From: Gammaproteobacteria bacterium
Lineage (GTDB): Bacteria > Pseudomonadota > Gammaproteobacteria > S012-40
DNA length: 43,051 bases
Reading direction: 5' to 3'
NCBI GenBank assembly: GCA_919902765.1
Contig: CAKKRP010000040.1
Coordinates: forward strand, 1 to 43,051
The notes under the pieces were generated by a model. The model was not told where the DNA came from and made no database searches. It saw only the letters and a program-made list of their open reading frames with translations. The position numbers were made by a program, and so were the translations under genes. Below are positions 7,647-19,280 of this stretch, in pieces. The first letter of the stretch is position 1, and each line of letters opens with the position of its first letter.

Positions 7647-9358
7647 ACGCCCACACCCCCGACACGCAATGGCAGCGTCGCCTGACCTGGGTGACGCTGG
7701 GGTTGTGCGTGGCGGGCGCGGCGCTGGGGTGGCGCGCGTTTGATTTGCAGGTGTTGGACAAGACCTTTTTGCAGGCGCGCGGCGATGCGCGCCATTTGCG
7801 CGTGGTGCCGCTGCCCGCCCATCGTGGCAATATTGTGGATCGCCAAGGCGATATCTTGGCCGCCAGCACGCCGGTCGATTCGATCTGGGTCAACCCCGAA
7901 GATATCGACCTGGCCGATCCACACTGGACGCAACTCGCCCAATTTTTGAATCTGCCGCTAGCGCAGATCCACACCCATGTGCAAACCTATCACGACCGCA
8001 CATTTGTGTATTTGCGTCGTCACCTCGCGCCGGATCTAAAAGACCGGGTGATGGCGCTAAAATTGGCCGGTGTATATGCGCAACGCGAATACCGGCGTTT
8101 TTATCCGTCGGGCGAGATCGCAACCCAGGTGCTAGGTGTCACCGATGTCGATGATCGCGGCATCGAGGGTCTGGAACTCTCTTACGATAATATATTGCGT
8201 GGCACGCCAGGGGCGGAGCGCGTCGTCAAAGATCTGCTCGGCAAGGCCGTCGAACGCGTCGAACTGGTGCGCGAGGCCAATCCCGGCGCGCTGTTGACCT
8301 TGAGCATTGATCATCGCATCCAATATCTGGCCTACCGCGAACTCAAGGCGGCGGTGTTGCAACACCACGCCCAGGCCGGTAGCGCGGTGGTGTTGGATAC
8401 GCAGACCGGCGAGGTCTTGGCGATGGTCAACCTGCCCGCCTACAATCCCAATAATCGCCCTGAATATCGCAGCATGAATGCGCGCAATCGCGCCGTCACC
8501 GACGTGTTGGAACCGGGTTCTACGGTCAAACCCTTCGCGGTGATCACGGCCTTGACGCAACACGCCTATGCGCCGCAAACACTAATCGACACCCGCCCCG
8601 GCAGCCTGCAAATCGGTGGACGCACGATCCGCGACGTGCATAATTACGGCGTCATCAATGTCGCGCAGATCATTCAAAAATCCAGCAACGTCGGCATCGC
8701 CAAGATCGCGTTGTCGCTGCCCAAAGAGGCCTTGTGGCAGACCTATAACGACGCCGGTTTGGGCCGGGTGACCGACAGCGGTTTCCCCGGCGAGGCCAGC
8801 GGTCGCTTACCGCCGCATCGCTTGTGGCACACCATCGACCAGGCCTCGTTGTCGTTTGGTTATAGCATGGCGGTGACGCCGTTGCAGCTCGCCCATGCCT
8901 ACGTGGCGCTGGCCAATGACGGCCTGGCGATGCCGATCTCGTTTATCAAGCGCAATGTCCCGCCCGAGGGTTTTCGCGTGCTCGATGGCGCGGCGGTGCG
9001 CACAGTGCGCACGATGCTGGAAACCGTCGTCGAGGAAGACGGCACTGGCGTGCGTGCGCGCGTGCCCGGCTATCGCATCGCCGGCAAGACCGGCACCGTG
9101 CGCAAAGTCGGCGTGAACGGTTATATGGAAAATAAATATCTGTCGTTGTTCGCCGGGTTTGCGCCTGCCAGCCGCCCGCGTTTGGCGATGGTGGTGGTGG
9201 TCGATGAGCCAACCGGCGTGTATTACGGCGGCCAGGTCGCGGCCCCGGTGTTCAGCGCGGTGATGGCGGGTGCGTTACGCATGTTGGACGTGCCACCGGA
9301 CAATGCGCCGAGCGGCCCGTTGAAGGTCGCCCATTTGGCCGGGGTGGCAACCCCATGA
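7643..9358 (+). CDS. ftsI: Peptidoglycan transpeptidase FtsI (PBP3)
   Basis: Division-specific class B penicillin-binding protein, 571 aa, that cross-links septal peptidoglycan. It has an N-terminal membrane anchor (about residues 14-30), a dimerisation/pedestal domain beginning with RGNIVDRQG, and a transpeptidase domain. The active-site motifs are STVK (Ser293), SSN (347-349) and KTG (482-484). Length is close to E. coli FtsI (588 aa). It works with FtsW, encoded seven genes downstream in the same cluster, and overlaps ftsL and murE by 4 bases each. Confidence 0.96.
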   Translation: MNAHTPDTQWQRRLTWVTLGLCVAGAALGWRAFDLQVLDKTFLQARGDARHLRVVPLPAHRGNIVDRQGDILAASTPVDSIWVNPEDIDLADPHWTQLAQFLNLPLAQIHTHVQTYHDRTFVYLRRHLAPDLKDRVMALKLAGVYAQREYRRFYPSGEIATQVLGVTDVDDRGIEGLELSYDNILRGTPGAERVVKDLLGKAVERVELVREANPGALLTLSIDHRIQYLAYRELKAAVLQHHAQAGSAVVLDTQTGEVLAMVNLPAYNPNNRPEYRSMNARNRAVTDVLEPGSTVKPFAVITALTQHAYAPQTLIDTRPGSLQIGGRTIRDVHNYGVINVAQIIQKSSNVGIAKIALSLPKEALWQTYNDAGLGRVTDSGFPGEASGRLPPHRLWHTIDQASLSFGYSMAVTPLQLAHAYVALANDGLAMPISFIKRNVPPEGFRVLDGAAVRTVRTMLETVVEEDGTGVRARVPGYRIAGKTGTVRKVGVNGYMENKYLSLFAGFAPASRPRLAMVVVVDEPTGVYYGGQVAAPVFSAVMAGALRMLDVPPDNAPSGPLKVAHLAGVATP

Positions 9359-10866
9359 ACCTGAACGCCGCGCCGATCACCCCTGCCCCGCTGACCAAGC
9401 TCTTGGCCGGGCTGACGACGGTCGCGCCGGAACAGGATAGATTAATCAGCGGTCTGGCCTTGGATAGCCGCGAGGTCAAGGCGGGCGACGTGTTCTTCGC
9501 GCGTCTGGGCACGCAGCAAGACGGCGCGCGTTATATTGATTCCGCCATCGCCGCCGGGGCCATCGCCGTGGTCGCCGACAGTGATACCACCTTCACCGAC
9601 CCCAACGTGCCAACGTTTAGATTGGCGCATCTTGACGCCAAATTGGGCGAGATCGCCGCACGTTTCTACAATCATCCGGCGCGCGACCTGTGCGTGATCG
9701 GTATCACCGGCACCAATGGCAAGACCTCGTGCAGCCAGTTCACCGCGCAATTATTGAGCACGCCGACCTGCCCGACGGGCATCATCGGCACTGTCGGCAA
9801 CGGGGTGTTCGGTGCGTTGACCCACGGCGTACACACCACGCCGGACGCGCTGGCGCTGCAACTCTGGTTACACGCGTTCCGTGCGCATGGTATGCGTTAT
9901 GTCGCGATGGAGGTGTCGTCGCACGGTCTCGATCAAGGGCGAGTCAACGGCGTCGATTTCAGCGTCGCGGTATTGACCAATCTGAGCCGCGATCACCTGG
10001 ATTATCACGGCGATATGGAGAGTTATGCCGCCGCTAAGAGTTTGCTGTTTACCCGCCCCGGCCTGCGTTATGCGGTGCTCAACATGGATGATGAATTGGG
10101 TCAACGCTTGGCGACGACCCTGCCCGCCGAAGTACAAGGTGTGGGTTACAGCCTGGACGCCGACACCAAACTGCCGCGCGGCATGTTACACGTGGTGGTG
10201 AAAAAACTCAGCCTGTCCCCCGCCGGGATAGAGATGGACGTACTCAGCCCGTGGGGTGATCATCACCTGCACACCCATTTATTGGGCCGTTTCAATGCCT
10301 CGAACGTGTTGGCGGTATTGGCCACGGCCCTGGCCTTGGGCCTGCCGCTGGGCGAGGCGGTCGCGCGGGTCGCCACGCTACAAGCCCCGCCGGGGCGTAT
10401 GGAGTGTTTCGGCGGTGGCGCGGGACAGCCATTGGTCGTCGTGGATTACGCACATACCCCGGATGCCTTAGAACAGGTATTATCCACACTACGCGAACAT
10501 ACCACGGGCGATTTGTGGTGCGTGTTCGGGTGTGGCGGTGATCGTGACCGTGGTAAACGCCCGCAAATGGCGTCCGTCTGCGAACACTATGCGGATCGCG
10601 TGGTCATCACCGACGATAATCCGCGCCGCGAAGACCCGCAACAAATTATCCAAGACATCCTGGCTGGGTTAAAATATCCCAATCATGCCCAGGTGCAACG
10701 TGATCGCGCCCAGGCCATCGCGCAGGCCGTGACACAGGCGACGCCCGGCGATGTCATCTTGGTCGCGGGTAAAGGGCATGAGGATTATCAAATCATAGGC
10801 ACGCAACGCCGTCATTACAGCGACCGCGAGACCGTCGCACAACTGCTGGGGGTGACCCATGCGTGA
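9355..10866 (+). CDS. murE: UDP-MurNAc-tripeptide ligase MurE (meso-DAP adding)
   Basis: Cytoplasmic Mur ligase, 503 aa, that adds the third residue to UDP-MurNAc-L-Ala-D-Glu using ATP. The P-loop GTNGKTS starts at residue 119. DNPR at 421-424 is the motif tied to selection of meso-diaminopimelate rather than lysine, so a DAP-type wall is predicted. That agrees with lysA in this window, which uses meso-DAP for lysine. It overlaps ftsI by 4 bases and murF by 8. Confidence 0.96.
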   Translation: MNLNAAPITPAPLTKLLAGLTTVAPEQDRLISGLALDSREVKAGDVFFARLGTQQDGARYIDSAIAAGAIAVVADSDTTFTDPNVPTFRLAHLDAKLGEIAARFYNHPARDLCVIGITGTNGKTSCSQFTAQLLSTPTCPTGIIGTVGNGVFGALTHGVHTTPDALALQLWLHAFRAHGMRYVAMEVSSHGLDQGRVNGVDFSVAVLTNLSRDHLDYHGDMESYAAAKSLLFTRPGLRYAVLNMDDELGQRLATTLPAEVQGVGYSLDADTKLPRGMLHVVVKKLSLSPAGIEMDVLSPWGDHHLHTHLLGRFNASNVLAVLATALALGLPLGEAVARVATLQAPPGRMECFGGGAGQPLVVVDYAHTPDALEQVLSTLREHTTGDLWCVFGCGGDRDRGKRPQMASVCEHYADRVVITDDNPRREDPQQIIQDILAGLKYPNHAQVQRDRAQAIAQAVTQATPGDVILVAGKGHEDYQIIGTQRRHYSDRETVAQLLGVTHA

Positions 10867-12226
10867 GCAGCGCTTGTTGCGCGAATTCACGCTGGCGCAG
10901 GCCGCCGCTGTGCTGGGCATTGCGGCGCCCGCACGCGCGGTGACGTTTAGCGGCGTCAGCACCGACACCCGCACCTTGCAGGCCGGGGAATTGTTCGTCG
11001 CCTTGCGCGGACCCAATTTTGACGGCAACACCTACGTCGCCGCCGCCGCCGAACGCGGCGCGGTAGCCGCGCTGGTGGATCGCGCCGTGGACGCCGATAT
11101 CCCCACCCTGCAGGTCGCCGATACGCGGCTGGCCTTGGGGGCCTTGGGCGCAGCACGCCGCGCCGCCTATAAGTTCCCGGTCGTAGCGGTCACCGGCAGC
11201 AATGGCAAGACCTCGGTCAAAGAAATGATAGGCCACATCCTGCGCGAGGCGGGTGGCAATATCCTGGTCACCCAGGGCAATCTAAACAACGACTTGGGCG
11301 TACCGCAGATGTTGCTACGTCTAACCCAGCAACACACTGGCGCGGTGATCGAGATGGGCGCTAACCATCTCGGCGAAATCGACTATCTGACGCATTTGAC
11401 CAAACCCACAGTCGCCGTCATCAACAACGCCGACACCGCGCATCTGGAAGGCTTCGGAAGTTTAGACGGCGTGGCCAAGGCCAAGGGCGAGATTTACGGC
11501 GGCTTGGGCAAACAAGGTATCGCCATCATCAACGCTAACGATCATTATGCGGATTATTGGCACAAGCTGAATCGTCAACGCACGATAATGAGCTTCGGAA
11601 TAGGCGTCGGGGCGGATGTCGAGGCGCACGCAGTCCGTTTGACCGCCAGCGGCAGCCAATTTGAATTGCACACCCCACAAGGGGACGCGCCGGTACAAAT
11701 CCAATTGCTGGGCCAGCACAATGTGATGAACGCGTTGGCGGCCAGCACTGCGGCGCTAGCGACAGGCGCCAGTCTGAGCAATATCGTACATGGCTTGGCC
11801 TCGATGACGCCGGTCAAAGGCCGTTTGCAATCCAAACGCGCGCGCGATGGCGCGACCGTCATCGACGACACCTATAACGCCAACCCAGCCTCGTTGCGCG
11901 CCGGAATTCAAGTGTTAAAGGCCTGCGACGGCACGCGCATCTTGGTGCTGGGCGATATGGGCGAACTCGGCCCCGACAGCGCGCATCTGCACGCCGCTGC
12001 CGGTGACGAGGCACGCGCCGCAGGCATCGACAACTTATTTGCGGTCGGCAAACTCAGCGCGGCGGCGGTCACGCATTTCGGCGCGCAGGCCATGCACTTT
12101 GCCGACCAGCCCGGTTTGATCGCGGCGCTGGCCGCCGAACTAAAACCGGGCGTCACACTGTTGGTCAAAGGCTCGCGCAGCAGTCGTATGGAAAATGTCG
12201 TCGCCGCCTTGTTAGAAACCGCTTAG
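10859..12226 (+). CDS. murF: UDP-MurNAc-tripeptide:D-Ala-D-Ala ligase MurF
   Basis: Mur ligase, 455 aa, that attaches D-Ala-D-Ala to complete the UDP-MurNAc-pentapeptide. The ATP loop [10 protein letters not shown] lies near residues 117-126, followed by [10 protein letters not shown], which is typical of MurF, and IDDTYNANP in the C-terminal half. Length is standard (E. coli 452). It starts within the end of murE and is followed after 13 bases by mraY. Confidence 0.96.
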   Translation: MREQRLLREFTLAQAAAVLGIAAPARAVTFSGVSTDTRTLQAGELFVALRGPNFDGNTYVAAAAERGAVAALVDRAVDADIPTLQVADTRLALGALGAARRAAYKFPVVAVTGSNGKTSVKEMIGHILREAGGNILVTQGNLNNDLGVPQMLLRLTQQHTGAVIEMGANHLGEIDYLTHLTKPTVAVINNADTAHLEGFGSLDGVAKAKGEIYGGLGKQGIAIINANDHYADYWHKLNRQRTIMSFGIGVGADVEAHAVRLTASGSQFELHTPQGDAPVQIQLLGQHNVMNALAASTAALATGASLSNIVHGLASMTPVKGRLQSKRARDGATVIDDTYNANPASLRAGIQVLKACDGTRILVLGDMGELGPDSAHLHAAAGDEARAAGIDNLFAVGKLSAAAVTHFGAQAMHFADQPGLIAALAAELKPGVTLLVKGSRSSRMENVVAALLETA

Positions 12227-12239
12227 GGGAGAAACACGC

Positions 12240-13322
12240 GTGTTGTTGTATCTGACCGAATATTTAGCCAAATATTGGAGCGTATTTAATGTATTCCAAT
12301 ATTTGACCTTGCGCGCCATCTTAGGCGTGATCACGGCCTTGTTGATCGGGTTAATCGTCGGCCCCAAGATGATACGCAGTCTGACGGCGCGCCAAATCGG
12401 CCAACACATCCGCAAAGACGGCCCGCAGACGCATCATAAAAAAGCCGGTACGCCGACCATGGGCGGCGCGTTGATCTTGGTGTCTATCGTCATCGCCACC
12501 TTGTTGTGGTCAGATCTTTCGAATCGCTATATGTGGGTCACGGTCGGCGTGCTGGTCGCGTTCGGCATCATCGGCTATCTCGACGATTACATCAAATTGG
12601 TCAAAAAAGACCCCAAGGGATTAAGCGCGAAGGCCAAATACGGTTTGCAAACCATCGCCGGTTTAGCGACTGCGTTTTATTTGTTTCACAACGCCAGTCT
12701 GCCGGTCGAAACGACGCTTTATGTGCCGTTTTTTAAGACCATCGCGATCCCGTTGGACTGGTGGTATGTGCCGTTTGTGTATTTGGTCATCGTCGGTTCG
12801 AGCAACGCAGTGAATTTGACCGACGGCTTGGATGGCCTGGCGATTATGCCCACGGTGATGGTCGGCGGCGCCTTGGGTTTGATCGTTTATCTGGCCGGTA
12901 ATCGCGTGTTTGCGGAATATTTGGGCATACCGCACGTGCCGCACGTCGGCGATTTGGTGGTGTTTTGCGGATCTTTGGTCGGCGCGGGCCTGGCCTTTTT
13001 GTGGTTCAACACCTATCCGGCGCAGGTCTTCATGGGCGATATCGGCGCGCTGTCGTTGGGCGCGGCGCTGGGCGTGATCGCGGTGTTGGTGCGGCAAGAG
13101 TTGGTGCTGTTCATCATGGGCGGTGTGTTCGTGATGGAGGCGGTGTCGGTGATGATGCAAGTCGCGTCGTTCAAACTCACCGGCAAACGCATATTTAGAA
13201 TGGCCCCCATCCATCATCATTTTGAATTAAAAGGCTGGCCGGAACCACGCGTCATTGTGCGTTTTTGGATCATCACGGTGATCTTGGTGCTGGCCGGATT
13301 GGCGACGTTGAAACTGAGATAA
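12240..13322 (+). CDS. mraY: Phospho-MurNAc-pentapeptide transferase MraY
   Basis: Polytopic inner-membrane enzyme, 360 aa (the same as E. coli), that moves phospho-MurNAc-pentapeptide onto undecaprenyl phosphate to give lipid I. About ten hydrophobic helices are visible, with the family motifs [24 protein letters not shown] and the cytoplasmic HHHFE near residue 325. Start is the GTG at 12240, supported by a purine-rich AGGGGAGA just upstream and by the family-like N-terminus MLLYLTEYL. It sits between murF and murD. Confidence 0.96.
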   Translation: MLLYLTEYLAKYWSVFNVFQYLTLRAILGVITALLIGLIVGPKMIRSLTARQIGQHIRKDGPQTHHKKAGTPTMGGALILVSIVIATLLWSDLSNRYMWVTVGVLVAFGIIGYLDDYIKLVKKDPKGLSAKAKYGLQTIAGLATAFYLFHNASLPVETTLYVPFFKTIAIPLDWWYVPFVYLVIVGSSNAVNLTDGLDGLAIMPTVMVGGALGLIVYLAGNRVFAEYLGIPHVPHVGDLVVFCGSLVGAGLAFLWFNTYPAQVFMGDIGALSLGAALGVIAVLVRQELVLFIMGGVFVMEAVSVMMQVASFKLTGKRIFRMAPIHHHFELKGWPEPRVIVRFWIITVILVLAGLATLKLR

Positions 13323-13324
13323 AC

Positions 13325-14665
13325 ATGGCCCACGCGACACCCACATACGACAATCACATCATCGGTCTAGGCGCGACCGGGATGGCGGTGGCGCGCTTTT
13401 TGGCGCGGCGCGATGAATCGTTTGTGGTGTTTGACAGCCGCGCCGAACCGCCGCTGGCGGCGCAATTCGCGCGCGATTTTCCGCACACCGAATTGCATTG
13501 CGGCGTGTTTGACATTGCAGCGTTTGCACGCGCCAAACGCCTGATTGTCAGCCCCGGCGTGGCCTTGCGCGAACCGGCGATTCAACACGCGCTGGCCTTG
13601 GGCATCCCCGCCATCGGCGACATCGAATTATTCGCACAAACGGCGCGCGCGCCAGTCATCGCGATCACCGGCGCGAACGGCAAAAGCACCGTCACCACCT
13701 TGGTCGGCGACATGGCGCGTGACGCGGGTATGGACGTGCGTATCGGTGGAAACTTGGGCACACCGGCGTTGGATCTGCTGGGCGAATCTGAACCGCAACT
13801 CTATGTGCTGGAATTATCCAGCTTCCAATTGGAGACCACCGACACACTCGCGCCGCGCGCCGCCGTAGTACTGAATATCAGCGCCGATCACATGGATCGC
13901 TATGCCGATGTGGCGGAATATAGCGCCGCCAAGGCGCGCATTTATACGCATGCGCAAACGCGTATCGCCAATGCCGACGATGCCGTGGTGATGGCCATGG
14001 TCAAACATGACGCGGCATGCATCGCCTTCACGCTGCACACGCCGCGCGCGGACCAATACGGCATCATTGAGGCCGACGGTGCGCGTTGGTTGGCACGGGG
14101 CACACAACGCTTAATCAACGAACGCGAATTAAAAATCGCCGGGCGTCACAATACCGCAAACGCATTGGCGGCCTTGGCCTTGGGCAAGGTCGTGGGCTTG
14201 CGCGACGACGCGATGTGCCAGACCTTGCACCGTTTCGCGGGTTTGCCGCACCGCACGCAATGGGTCGCCGAACGCGATGGCGTGACCTGGTTTAACGATT
14301 CCAAAGGCACCAATGTCGGGGCCACCGTCGCGGCCTTACAAGGCATGCCCGGCAAGGTGGTGTTGATCGCCGGGGGCGATGGCAAGGGACAAGATTTTGC
14401 AGAATTGCGCCCTGCCCTGCAACAATTCGGTCGCGGCATCGTGTTGATCGGGCGTGACGCGTCATTGATCGCGCGCGCGGTCGGCGACGCCGTGCCCGTG
14501 CGCCCCGCGCACGACATGCGCGAGGCGGTGCAACAGGCACAACAACTCGCACAACGCGGCGATGTGGTGCTGTTGTCGCCGGCCTGCGCCAGTTTCGATA
14601 TGTACAAAGGCTACACCCACCGTGGCGAGGTCTTCGTCGAAGCTGTGCGGAGCTTGCTCGCATGA
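13325..14665 (+). CDS. murD: UDP-MurNAc-L-alanine:D-glutamate ligase MurD
   Basis: Mur ligase, 446 aa, that adds D-Glu to UDP-MurNAc-L-Ala in the cytoplasm. GLGATGMAVARFL is at the N-terminal UDP-binding domain, ITGANGKSTVTTL is the ATP loop (about residues 114-126), and NDSKGTNVGAT is the MurD signature. ATG 13325 comes two bases after the mraY stop; longer in-frame readings would lie inside mraY. Length is close to E. coli MurD (438). The stop overlaps the ftsW start (ATGA). Confidence 0.95.
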   Translation: MAHATPTYDNHIIGLGATGMAVARFLARRDESFVVFDSRAEPPLAAQFARDFPHTELHCGVFDIAAFARAKRLIVSPGVALREPAIQHALALGIPAIGDIELFAQTARAPVIAITGANGKSTVTTLVGDMARDAGMDVRIGGNLGTPALDLLGESEPQLYVLELSSFQLETTDTLAPRAAVVLNISADHMDRYADVAEYSAAKARIYTHAQTRIANADDAVVMAMVKHDAACIAFTLHTPRADQYGIIEADGARWLARGTQRLINERELKIAGRHNTANALAALALGKVVGLRDDAMCQTLHRFAGLPHRTQWVAERDGVTWFNDSKGTNVGATVAALQGMPGKVVLIAGGDGKGQDFAELRPALQQFGRGIVLIGRDASLIARAVGDAVPVRPAHDMREAVQQAQQLAQRGDVVLLSPACASFDMYKGYTHRGEVFVEAVRSLLA

Positions 14666-15876
14666 TGACGCGCGCCTTGAATCATATTCGCAATTTCAAC
14701 CACGCGGGAACGCGGTTGTCCGGCGTGTCCAACGACGCGTGGTTGAGCGGCATCGTCTTAGCGTTGCTGACGATAGGCGTGATCATGGTCGCCTCGGCCT
14801 CCATCACCACCGCCGACAAACAAACCACGCAACCGTTTTATTATTTGTGGCGTCAGGCGATGTTTATACTCGCCGGATTGGGGGGTGCCGCCATTGTGCG
14901 CCGCATACCGTTGGCGTGGTGGGAAAACGCCAGCCGCATGTTATTGGTCGCCGCCGTGGTAATGTTGGTGGTGGTGTTCATCCCCGGATTAGGACGCACC
15001 TTGAACGGCAGCACACGCTGGCTGGCGCTAGGGCCGATCAGTATCCAAGTCTCCGAGGCGGTGAAATTATGCACCATCGTGTTTCTAGCCGGATATCTTG
15101 CGCGCCATGACGAGGCCTTACGTACCTCGCTGGCGGCCTTGTGGCGACCTTTGGCGATATTGAGCGTGTTGGCCTTGTTGTTGTTGATCGAACCCGATCT
15201 CGGCGCGACGGTGATCATTTTCGGCAGCGCATTGATCATGTTGTTCATTGCGGGCACCCCGCTCAAATATTTTCTAAGTTTAGCGGCGGCGGTCATTGCG
15301 ATCTTCAGCGCCTTGGTGGTTACGTCGCCCTACAGATTAAAACGCATGATTTCTTTTTCGGACCCATGGGCCGATCCGTTTAACACCGGGTTTCAACTCA
15401 CCCAGGCCTTAATCGCGTTCGGACGCGGCGAATGGTGGGGCGTGGGTTTAGGTGGCAGCGTGCAGAAACTTTTTTATCTGCCCGAGGCCCATACCGATTT
15501 CATTTATGCCGTTTTAGCCGAGGAATTGGGCCTCATAGGCGCGTTGTCGGTGATCGTGTTGTTTGGATTATTGTGCTGGCGCGCGTTAGTGATCGGGCGT
15601 CGCGCACGCGAGGTGCAACAAGATTTCGCCGCCTATCTGGCGTGGGGCATAGGCGCCTGGTTGGGCCTGCAAGCGTTCATCAATATTGCGGTGAATATGG
15701 GACTTTTACCGACTAAGGGCCTGACCTTACCGTTTATCAGCTATGGTGGTTCCAGCGTGTTTATTTGTTTAATCGCCGTGGCCTTATTATTGCGCGTGGA
15801 TCGCGAGACGCAAGACGGCAGTGCGCAACAAGCCCAACAACGTCGCGGAGGTCCGTTATGGCGCCGCGCGTCTTGA
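14662..15876 (+). CDS. ftsW: Septal peptidoglycan glycosyltransferase FtsW
   Basis: SEDS-family polymerase, 404 aa, with about ten transmembrane helices, that makes septal glycan strands from lipid II with FtsI. Family motifs seen are the FIPGLGRTLNGSTRWL loop, EPDLGATV, EELGLIGA and the C-terminal LPFISYGGSS. It begins with a double ATG overlapping the murD stop; the first is used here. The end overlaps murG by 19 bases. Confidence 0.95.
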   Translation: MMTRALNHIRNFNHAGTRLSGVSNDAWLSGIVLALLTIGVIMVASASITTADKQTTQPFYYLWRQAMFILAGLGGAAIVRRIPLAWWENASRMLLVAAVVMLVVVFIPGLGRTLNGSTRWLALGPISIQVSEAVKLCTIVFLAGYLARHDEALRTSLAALWRPLAILSVLALLLLIEPDLGATVIIFGSALIMLFIAGTPLKYFLSLAAAVIAIFSALVVTSPYRLKRMISFSDPWADPFNTGFQLTQALIAFGRGEWWGVGLGGSVQKLFYLPEAHTDFIYAVLAEELGLIGALSVIVLFGLLCWRALVIGRRAREVQQDFAAYLAWGIGAWLGLQAFINIAVNMGLLPTKGLTLPFISYGGSSVFICLIAVALLLRVDRETQDGSAQQAQQRRGGPLWRRAS

Positions 15877-16931
15877 TTATGGCCGGGGGCACCGGCGGCC
15901 ATGTCTTCCCCGCCTTGGCAGTCGCGCTCGAATTGCAACAACGCGGCGCGACGGTGAGTTGGCTGGGCACGCAACGCGGTCTGGAGGCCGAGGTCATTCC
16001 CAAGGCCGGGATTGACATCGACTGGGTCACCATCGGCGGACTGCGCGGCAAGGGCCTGCTTGGTTGGTTGATGGCGCCGCTGCGTTTGTCACGCGCGATG
16101 GCGCAAACCTATCGCGTATTCCGCGTGCGCAAACCCTCGGTCGTGCTCGGCATGGGTGGATTTGTGACCGGCCCCGGCGGCCTGGTCGCGTGGCTATCCG
16201 GTACGCCCCTGGTCATCCACGAACAAAATGCGCTTCCCGGCATGACCAATCGTTGGCTGGCGCGCATTGCAACACGCGTTTTAACCGCGTTCCCGGTTGC
16301 CTTTGATCATCGCCAAACGCGCGATGTCGGCAATCCGATACGCAGCACGCTGACCCACCTGCCCGCGCCCGATCAACGTTTCGCTGGGCGCACGGAAGGC
16401 GCGTTGCATTTATTGGTCGTCGGCGGCAGCTTGGGTGCCAAGGCCTTAAACGATACCGTACCGGCCGCACTCGCACTTCTACCTGTTGTGCAGCGTCATC
16501 AAGTGTGGCACCAAACCGGAAAGAAAAATCTCGTAGCGGCGCAAGCTACCTATGCCCAGGCCGGAGTAGAGGGCCGCGTCGTGCCTTTTATCGACGACAT
16601 GGCCGAGGCCTATGCCTGGGCCGATTTAGTCATTTGTCGCGCCGGCGCGTTGACGATCTCTGAATTGGCCGCCGTCGGCGTGGGTGCGATCTTAGTGCCC
16701 TTCCCGCACGCGGTGGATGATCATCAAACCGTCAACGCAAAATATTTGGCCGATTGCGGTGCCGCACTACTCGTCCCGCAAACTCAATTGAGCGCGGAAA
16801 AATTGGCCGCGATGTTGCGCGATCTTAACCGCGAAAAATTACTCGCGATGGCGCGCAAGGCGCGGCACGTCGCGCGTCCCCATGCCACTGCACAGGTCGC
16901 CGATGTGTGTCAGGAGGTGGCGCGTGTTTGA
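15858..16931 (+). CDS. murG: UDP-GlcNAc:lipid I GlcNAc transferase MurG
   Basis: Peripheral membrane glycosyltransferase (GT28), 357 aa, that turns lipid I into lipid II. The glycine-rich [12 protein letters not shown] lies at residues 9-20, with VVGGSLGA and the donor-binding [10 protein letters not shown] region near the C-terminus. ATG 15858 is supported by GGAGG at 15847-15851 and the family N-terminus. It starts inside the end of ftsW, and its own end overlaps murC by 8 bases. Confidence 0.95.
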   Translation: MAPRVLIMAGGTGGHVFPALAVALELQQRGATVSWLGTQRGLEAEVIPKAGIDIDWVTIGGLRGKGLLGWLMAPLRLSRAMAQTYRVFRVRKPSVVLGMGGFVTGPGGLVAWLSGTPLVIHEQNALPGMTNRWLARIATRVLTAFPVAFDHRQTRDVGNPIRSTLTHLPAPDQRFAGRTEGALHLLVVGGSLGAKALNDTVPAALALLPVVQRHQVWHQTGKKNLVAAQATYAQAGVEGRVVPFIDDMAEAYAWADLVICRAGALTISELAAVGVGAILVPFPHAVDDHQTVNAKYLADCGAALLVPQTQLSAEKLAAMLRDLNREKLLAMARKARHVARPHATAQVADVCQEVARV

Positions 16932-18378
16932 ACGCCTCGCCCACTACGGCCGCCGCGCCACCGATGCCAGCGGATTGGCGCGCACCAAACGCATCCACTT
17001 CGTCGGTATCGGCGGTGCGGGCATGGGCGGCATCGCCGAGGTGATGTTGAATCTGGGTTTTGAAATCACCGGCAGCGATTTGAGTGAAAACGCCGTGGTG
17101 CAACGCCTGCGTCAACTCGGCGCGCGCGTATCGGTGGGACACGCCGCAGAACATATTCCGGGGGCGGATGTCGTCGTCATTTCCAGCGCGGTGAAAGATA
17201 ATAATCCGGAAATCACCGAGGCGCGTCGCTTGCGCGTACCGGTGGTGCCGCGCGCCGTCATGCTCGCCGAATTAATGCGTTTCCGTTACGGTATCGCGGT
17301 CGCGGGCACCCACGGCAAAACCACGACCACCAGCCTGGTCGCCAGCGTATTGGCCGAGGGTGGATTAGACCCGACGTTTGTGATCGGCGGCCGCCTCAAC
17401 AGCGCAGGCGCTAACGCACGCTTAGGCGAAGGCCGTTTTTTAGTCGCCGAGGCCGACGAAAGCGATGCCTCGTTTTTATATTTATTACCCATGATGGCCA
17501 TCGTCACCAACATCGACGCCGATCATATGGAAACCTACGGCGGGGATTTTTCGCGGCTGAAAAACACGTTTATCGAATTCCTGCATCATCTGCCGTTTTA
17601 TGGCACCGCCGCGCTCTGCATAGACGACCCGGTGGTGCGCGAAATCCTGCCGCAAATCACGCGCCCGGTGCGCACCTACGGTTTTGCCGAAGATGCCGAT
17701 GTGCGCGCGCGCAACGTGACGCAAAGCGGTCAACGCACACAATTTCAAGTGTGGCGCAAAAACGCGCCGCAATGGCTGGATATCGAATTAAATCTACCCG
17801 GCAATCACAACGTGTTGAATGCCTTGGCGGCGGTGACTATCGCCGACGAATTGGAAGTCGCCGACAGCGCCATCCAACATGGTTTGGCGCAATTCAAGGG
17901 TGTGGGTCGACGCTTGCAACAATGCGGCGACATCGCGTTGGCGCAAGGCCATGCGATGCTGGTTGATGATTACGGCCACCACCCGCGCGAAGTCGCCGCG
18001 ACGCTGCAGGCCTTACGCGCCGGTTGGCCGGATAAACGCCTGGTCGTGGTGTTCCAACCGCATCGTTACACGCGCACGCGCGATTTGCTCGATGATTTTG
18101 CGCAGGTGTTGTCGCAAATCGACGTGTTATTGTTATTAGAAGTTTACGCCGCCGGAGAAGACCCCATCCCCGGTGCCGACGGCCGCGCCTTGGCACGCGC
18201 GATCCGCGCACGCGGCAAGATCGATCCGATTTTCGTGGCGACGCCCAACGAATTGTACGATGTGTTGCCCGATGTGGTGCGCGACGGCGATTTATTGCTG
18301 ACCTTGGGTGCGGGCAACGTCGGCACCATCGCGCCCAAACTGATCGAATCCGGCATTTCCAAACGGGGGCCTGCATGA
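16924..18378 (+). CDS. murC: UDP-MurNAc:L-alanine ligase MurC
   Basis: First Mur ligase of the pathway, 484 aa, which joins L-Ala to UDP-MurNAc. [17 protein letters not shown] is the N-terminal UDP-binding signature, [10 protein letters not shown] is the ATP loop, and [11 protein letters not shown] is a MurC hallmark. I chose GTG 16924 because AGGAGG at 16912-16917 sits six bases before it; ATGs further upstream lie deep inside murG and lack such a site. Length matches E. coli MurC (491). The stop overlaps the murB start. Confidence 0.94.
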   Translation: MFERLAHYGRRATDASGLARTKRIHFVGIGGAGMGGIAEVMLNLGFEITGSDLSENAVVQRLRQLGARVSVGHAAEHIPGADVVVISSAVKDNNPEITEARRLRVPVVPRAVMLAELMRFRYGIAVAGTHGKTTTTSLVASVLAEGGLDPTFVIGGRLNSAGANARLGEGRFLVAEADESDASFLYLLPMMAIVTNIDADHMETYGGDFSRLKNTFIEFLHHLPFYGTAALCIDDPVVREILPQITRPVRTYGFAEDADVRARNVTQSGQRTQFQVWRKNAPQWLDIELNLPGNHNVLNALAAVTIADELEVADSAIQHGLAQFKGVGRRLQQCGDIALAQGHAMLVDDYGHHPREVAATLQALRAGWPDKRLVVVFQPHRYTRTRDLLDDFAQVLSQIDVLLLLEVYAAGEDPIPGADGRALARAIRARGKIDPIFVATPNELYDVLPDVVRDGDLLLTLGAGNVGTIAPKLIESGISKRGPA

Positions 18379-19280
18379 TGGCGGCGTTTGACCTCAATAC
18401 CGGATTGCGCGGCGAATTGCTGGAACACGAACCGCTGGCCGATCACACCTCGTGGCGCGTCGGCGGCCCTGCGCAACGAATGTATAAACCGGCGGACATC
18501 GATGACTTAGCGCTGTTTTTGAGCCAACTCGACGCCGACGAACCGCTGTTATGGGTGGGCCTGGGCAGCAATTTATTGGTACGCGACGGCGGCGTGCGCG
18601 GCACGGTGATCTTGACCAGCGGCTTGTTAAACGGACTACACCTCGAAAATACGACCACGGTGCGTGCCGAGGCCGGTGTCGCCTGCAACAAGGTCGCGCG
18701 CTTTTGCGCCCAACATCACTTAGTGGGCGCGGAATTTCTGGCCGGCATCCCCGGCACGGTCGGCGGCGCATTGGCGATGAATGCGGGGGCCTTCGGCGGC
18801 GAGACATGGACATGGGTCAACCATGTTGAAACCATAGATCGCCACGGCGAACGCCGCGTGCGCACCCCTGCGGAGTATCAAATAAGTTATCGCGAAATTC
18901 ACGGCCCGCAAGGTGAATGGTTTGTCGCCGCACATTTCACATTGAACAGCGGCGACGGCGCGGCCGCGCAACAACGCATCAAGGGATTACTGGCCGAGCG
19001 CAATCGCAAACAGCCGACCGCGCAACCCAGTTGTGGCTCGGTGTTTCGCAACCCCACCGCCGATTACGCGGCGCGTCTGATCGAGGCCTGCGGACTAAAA
19101 GGCCAGTGCATAGGCGCGGCCTGCGTGTCGGAAAAACACGCCAATTTTATCGTCAACATGGGTGACGCGCGCGCCGCCGACATCGAGGCCTTGATCGCAA
19201 AAGTGCAGCACACTGTGGCGCAAACGCACGGCGTGCAATTGAAACCTGAAGTCCACATCGTGGGAGTACCGGCAGCATGA
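18375..19280 (+). CDS. murB: UDP-N-acetylenolpyruvoylglucosamine reductase MurB
   Basis: FAD-dependent reductase, 301 aa, that makes UDP-MurNAc. [23 protein letters not shown] and [19 protein letters not shown] are the flavin-binding signatures. [10 protein letters not shown] carries the catalytic serine region, and the protein ends in LKPEVHIVG with the conserved Glu. The length and layout fit type II MurB rather than the longer E. coli type. It overlaps murC and ddl by 4 bases each. Confidence 0.95.
   Translation: MMAAFDLNTGLRGELLEHEPLADHTSWRVGGPAQRMYKPADIDDLALFLSQLDADEPLLWVGLGSNLLVRDGGVRGTVILTSGLLNGLHLENTTTVRAEAGVACNKVARFCAQHHLVGAEFLAGIPGTVGGALAMNAGAFGGETWTWVNHVETIDRHGERRVRTPAEYQISYREIHGPQGEWFVAAHFTLNSGDGAAAQQRIKGLLAERNRKQPTAQPSCGSVFRNPTADYAARLIEACGLKGQCIGAACVSEKHANFIVNMGDARAADIEALIAKVQHTVAQTHGVQLKPEVHIVGVPAA

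Noticed and set aside
12663-13220. 185-codon frame on the minus strand, rich in His, Gln and Arg
   Set aside because: Antisense to mraY; the composition reflects the reversed codons of a membrane protein.
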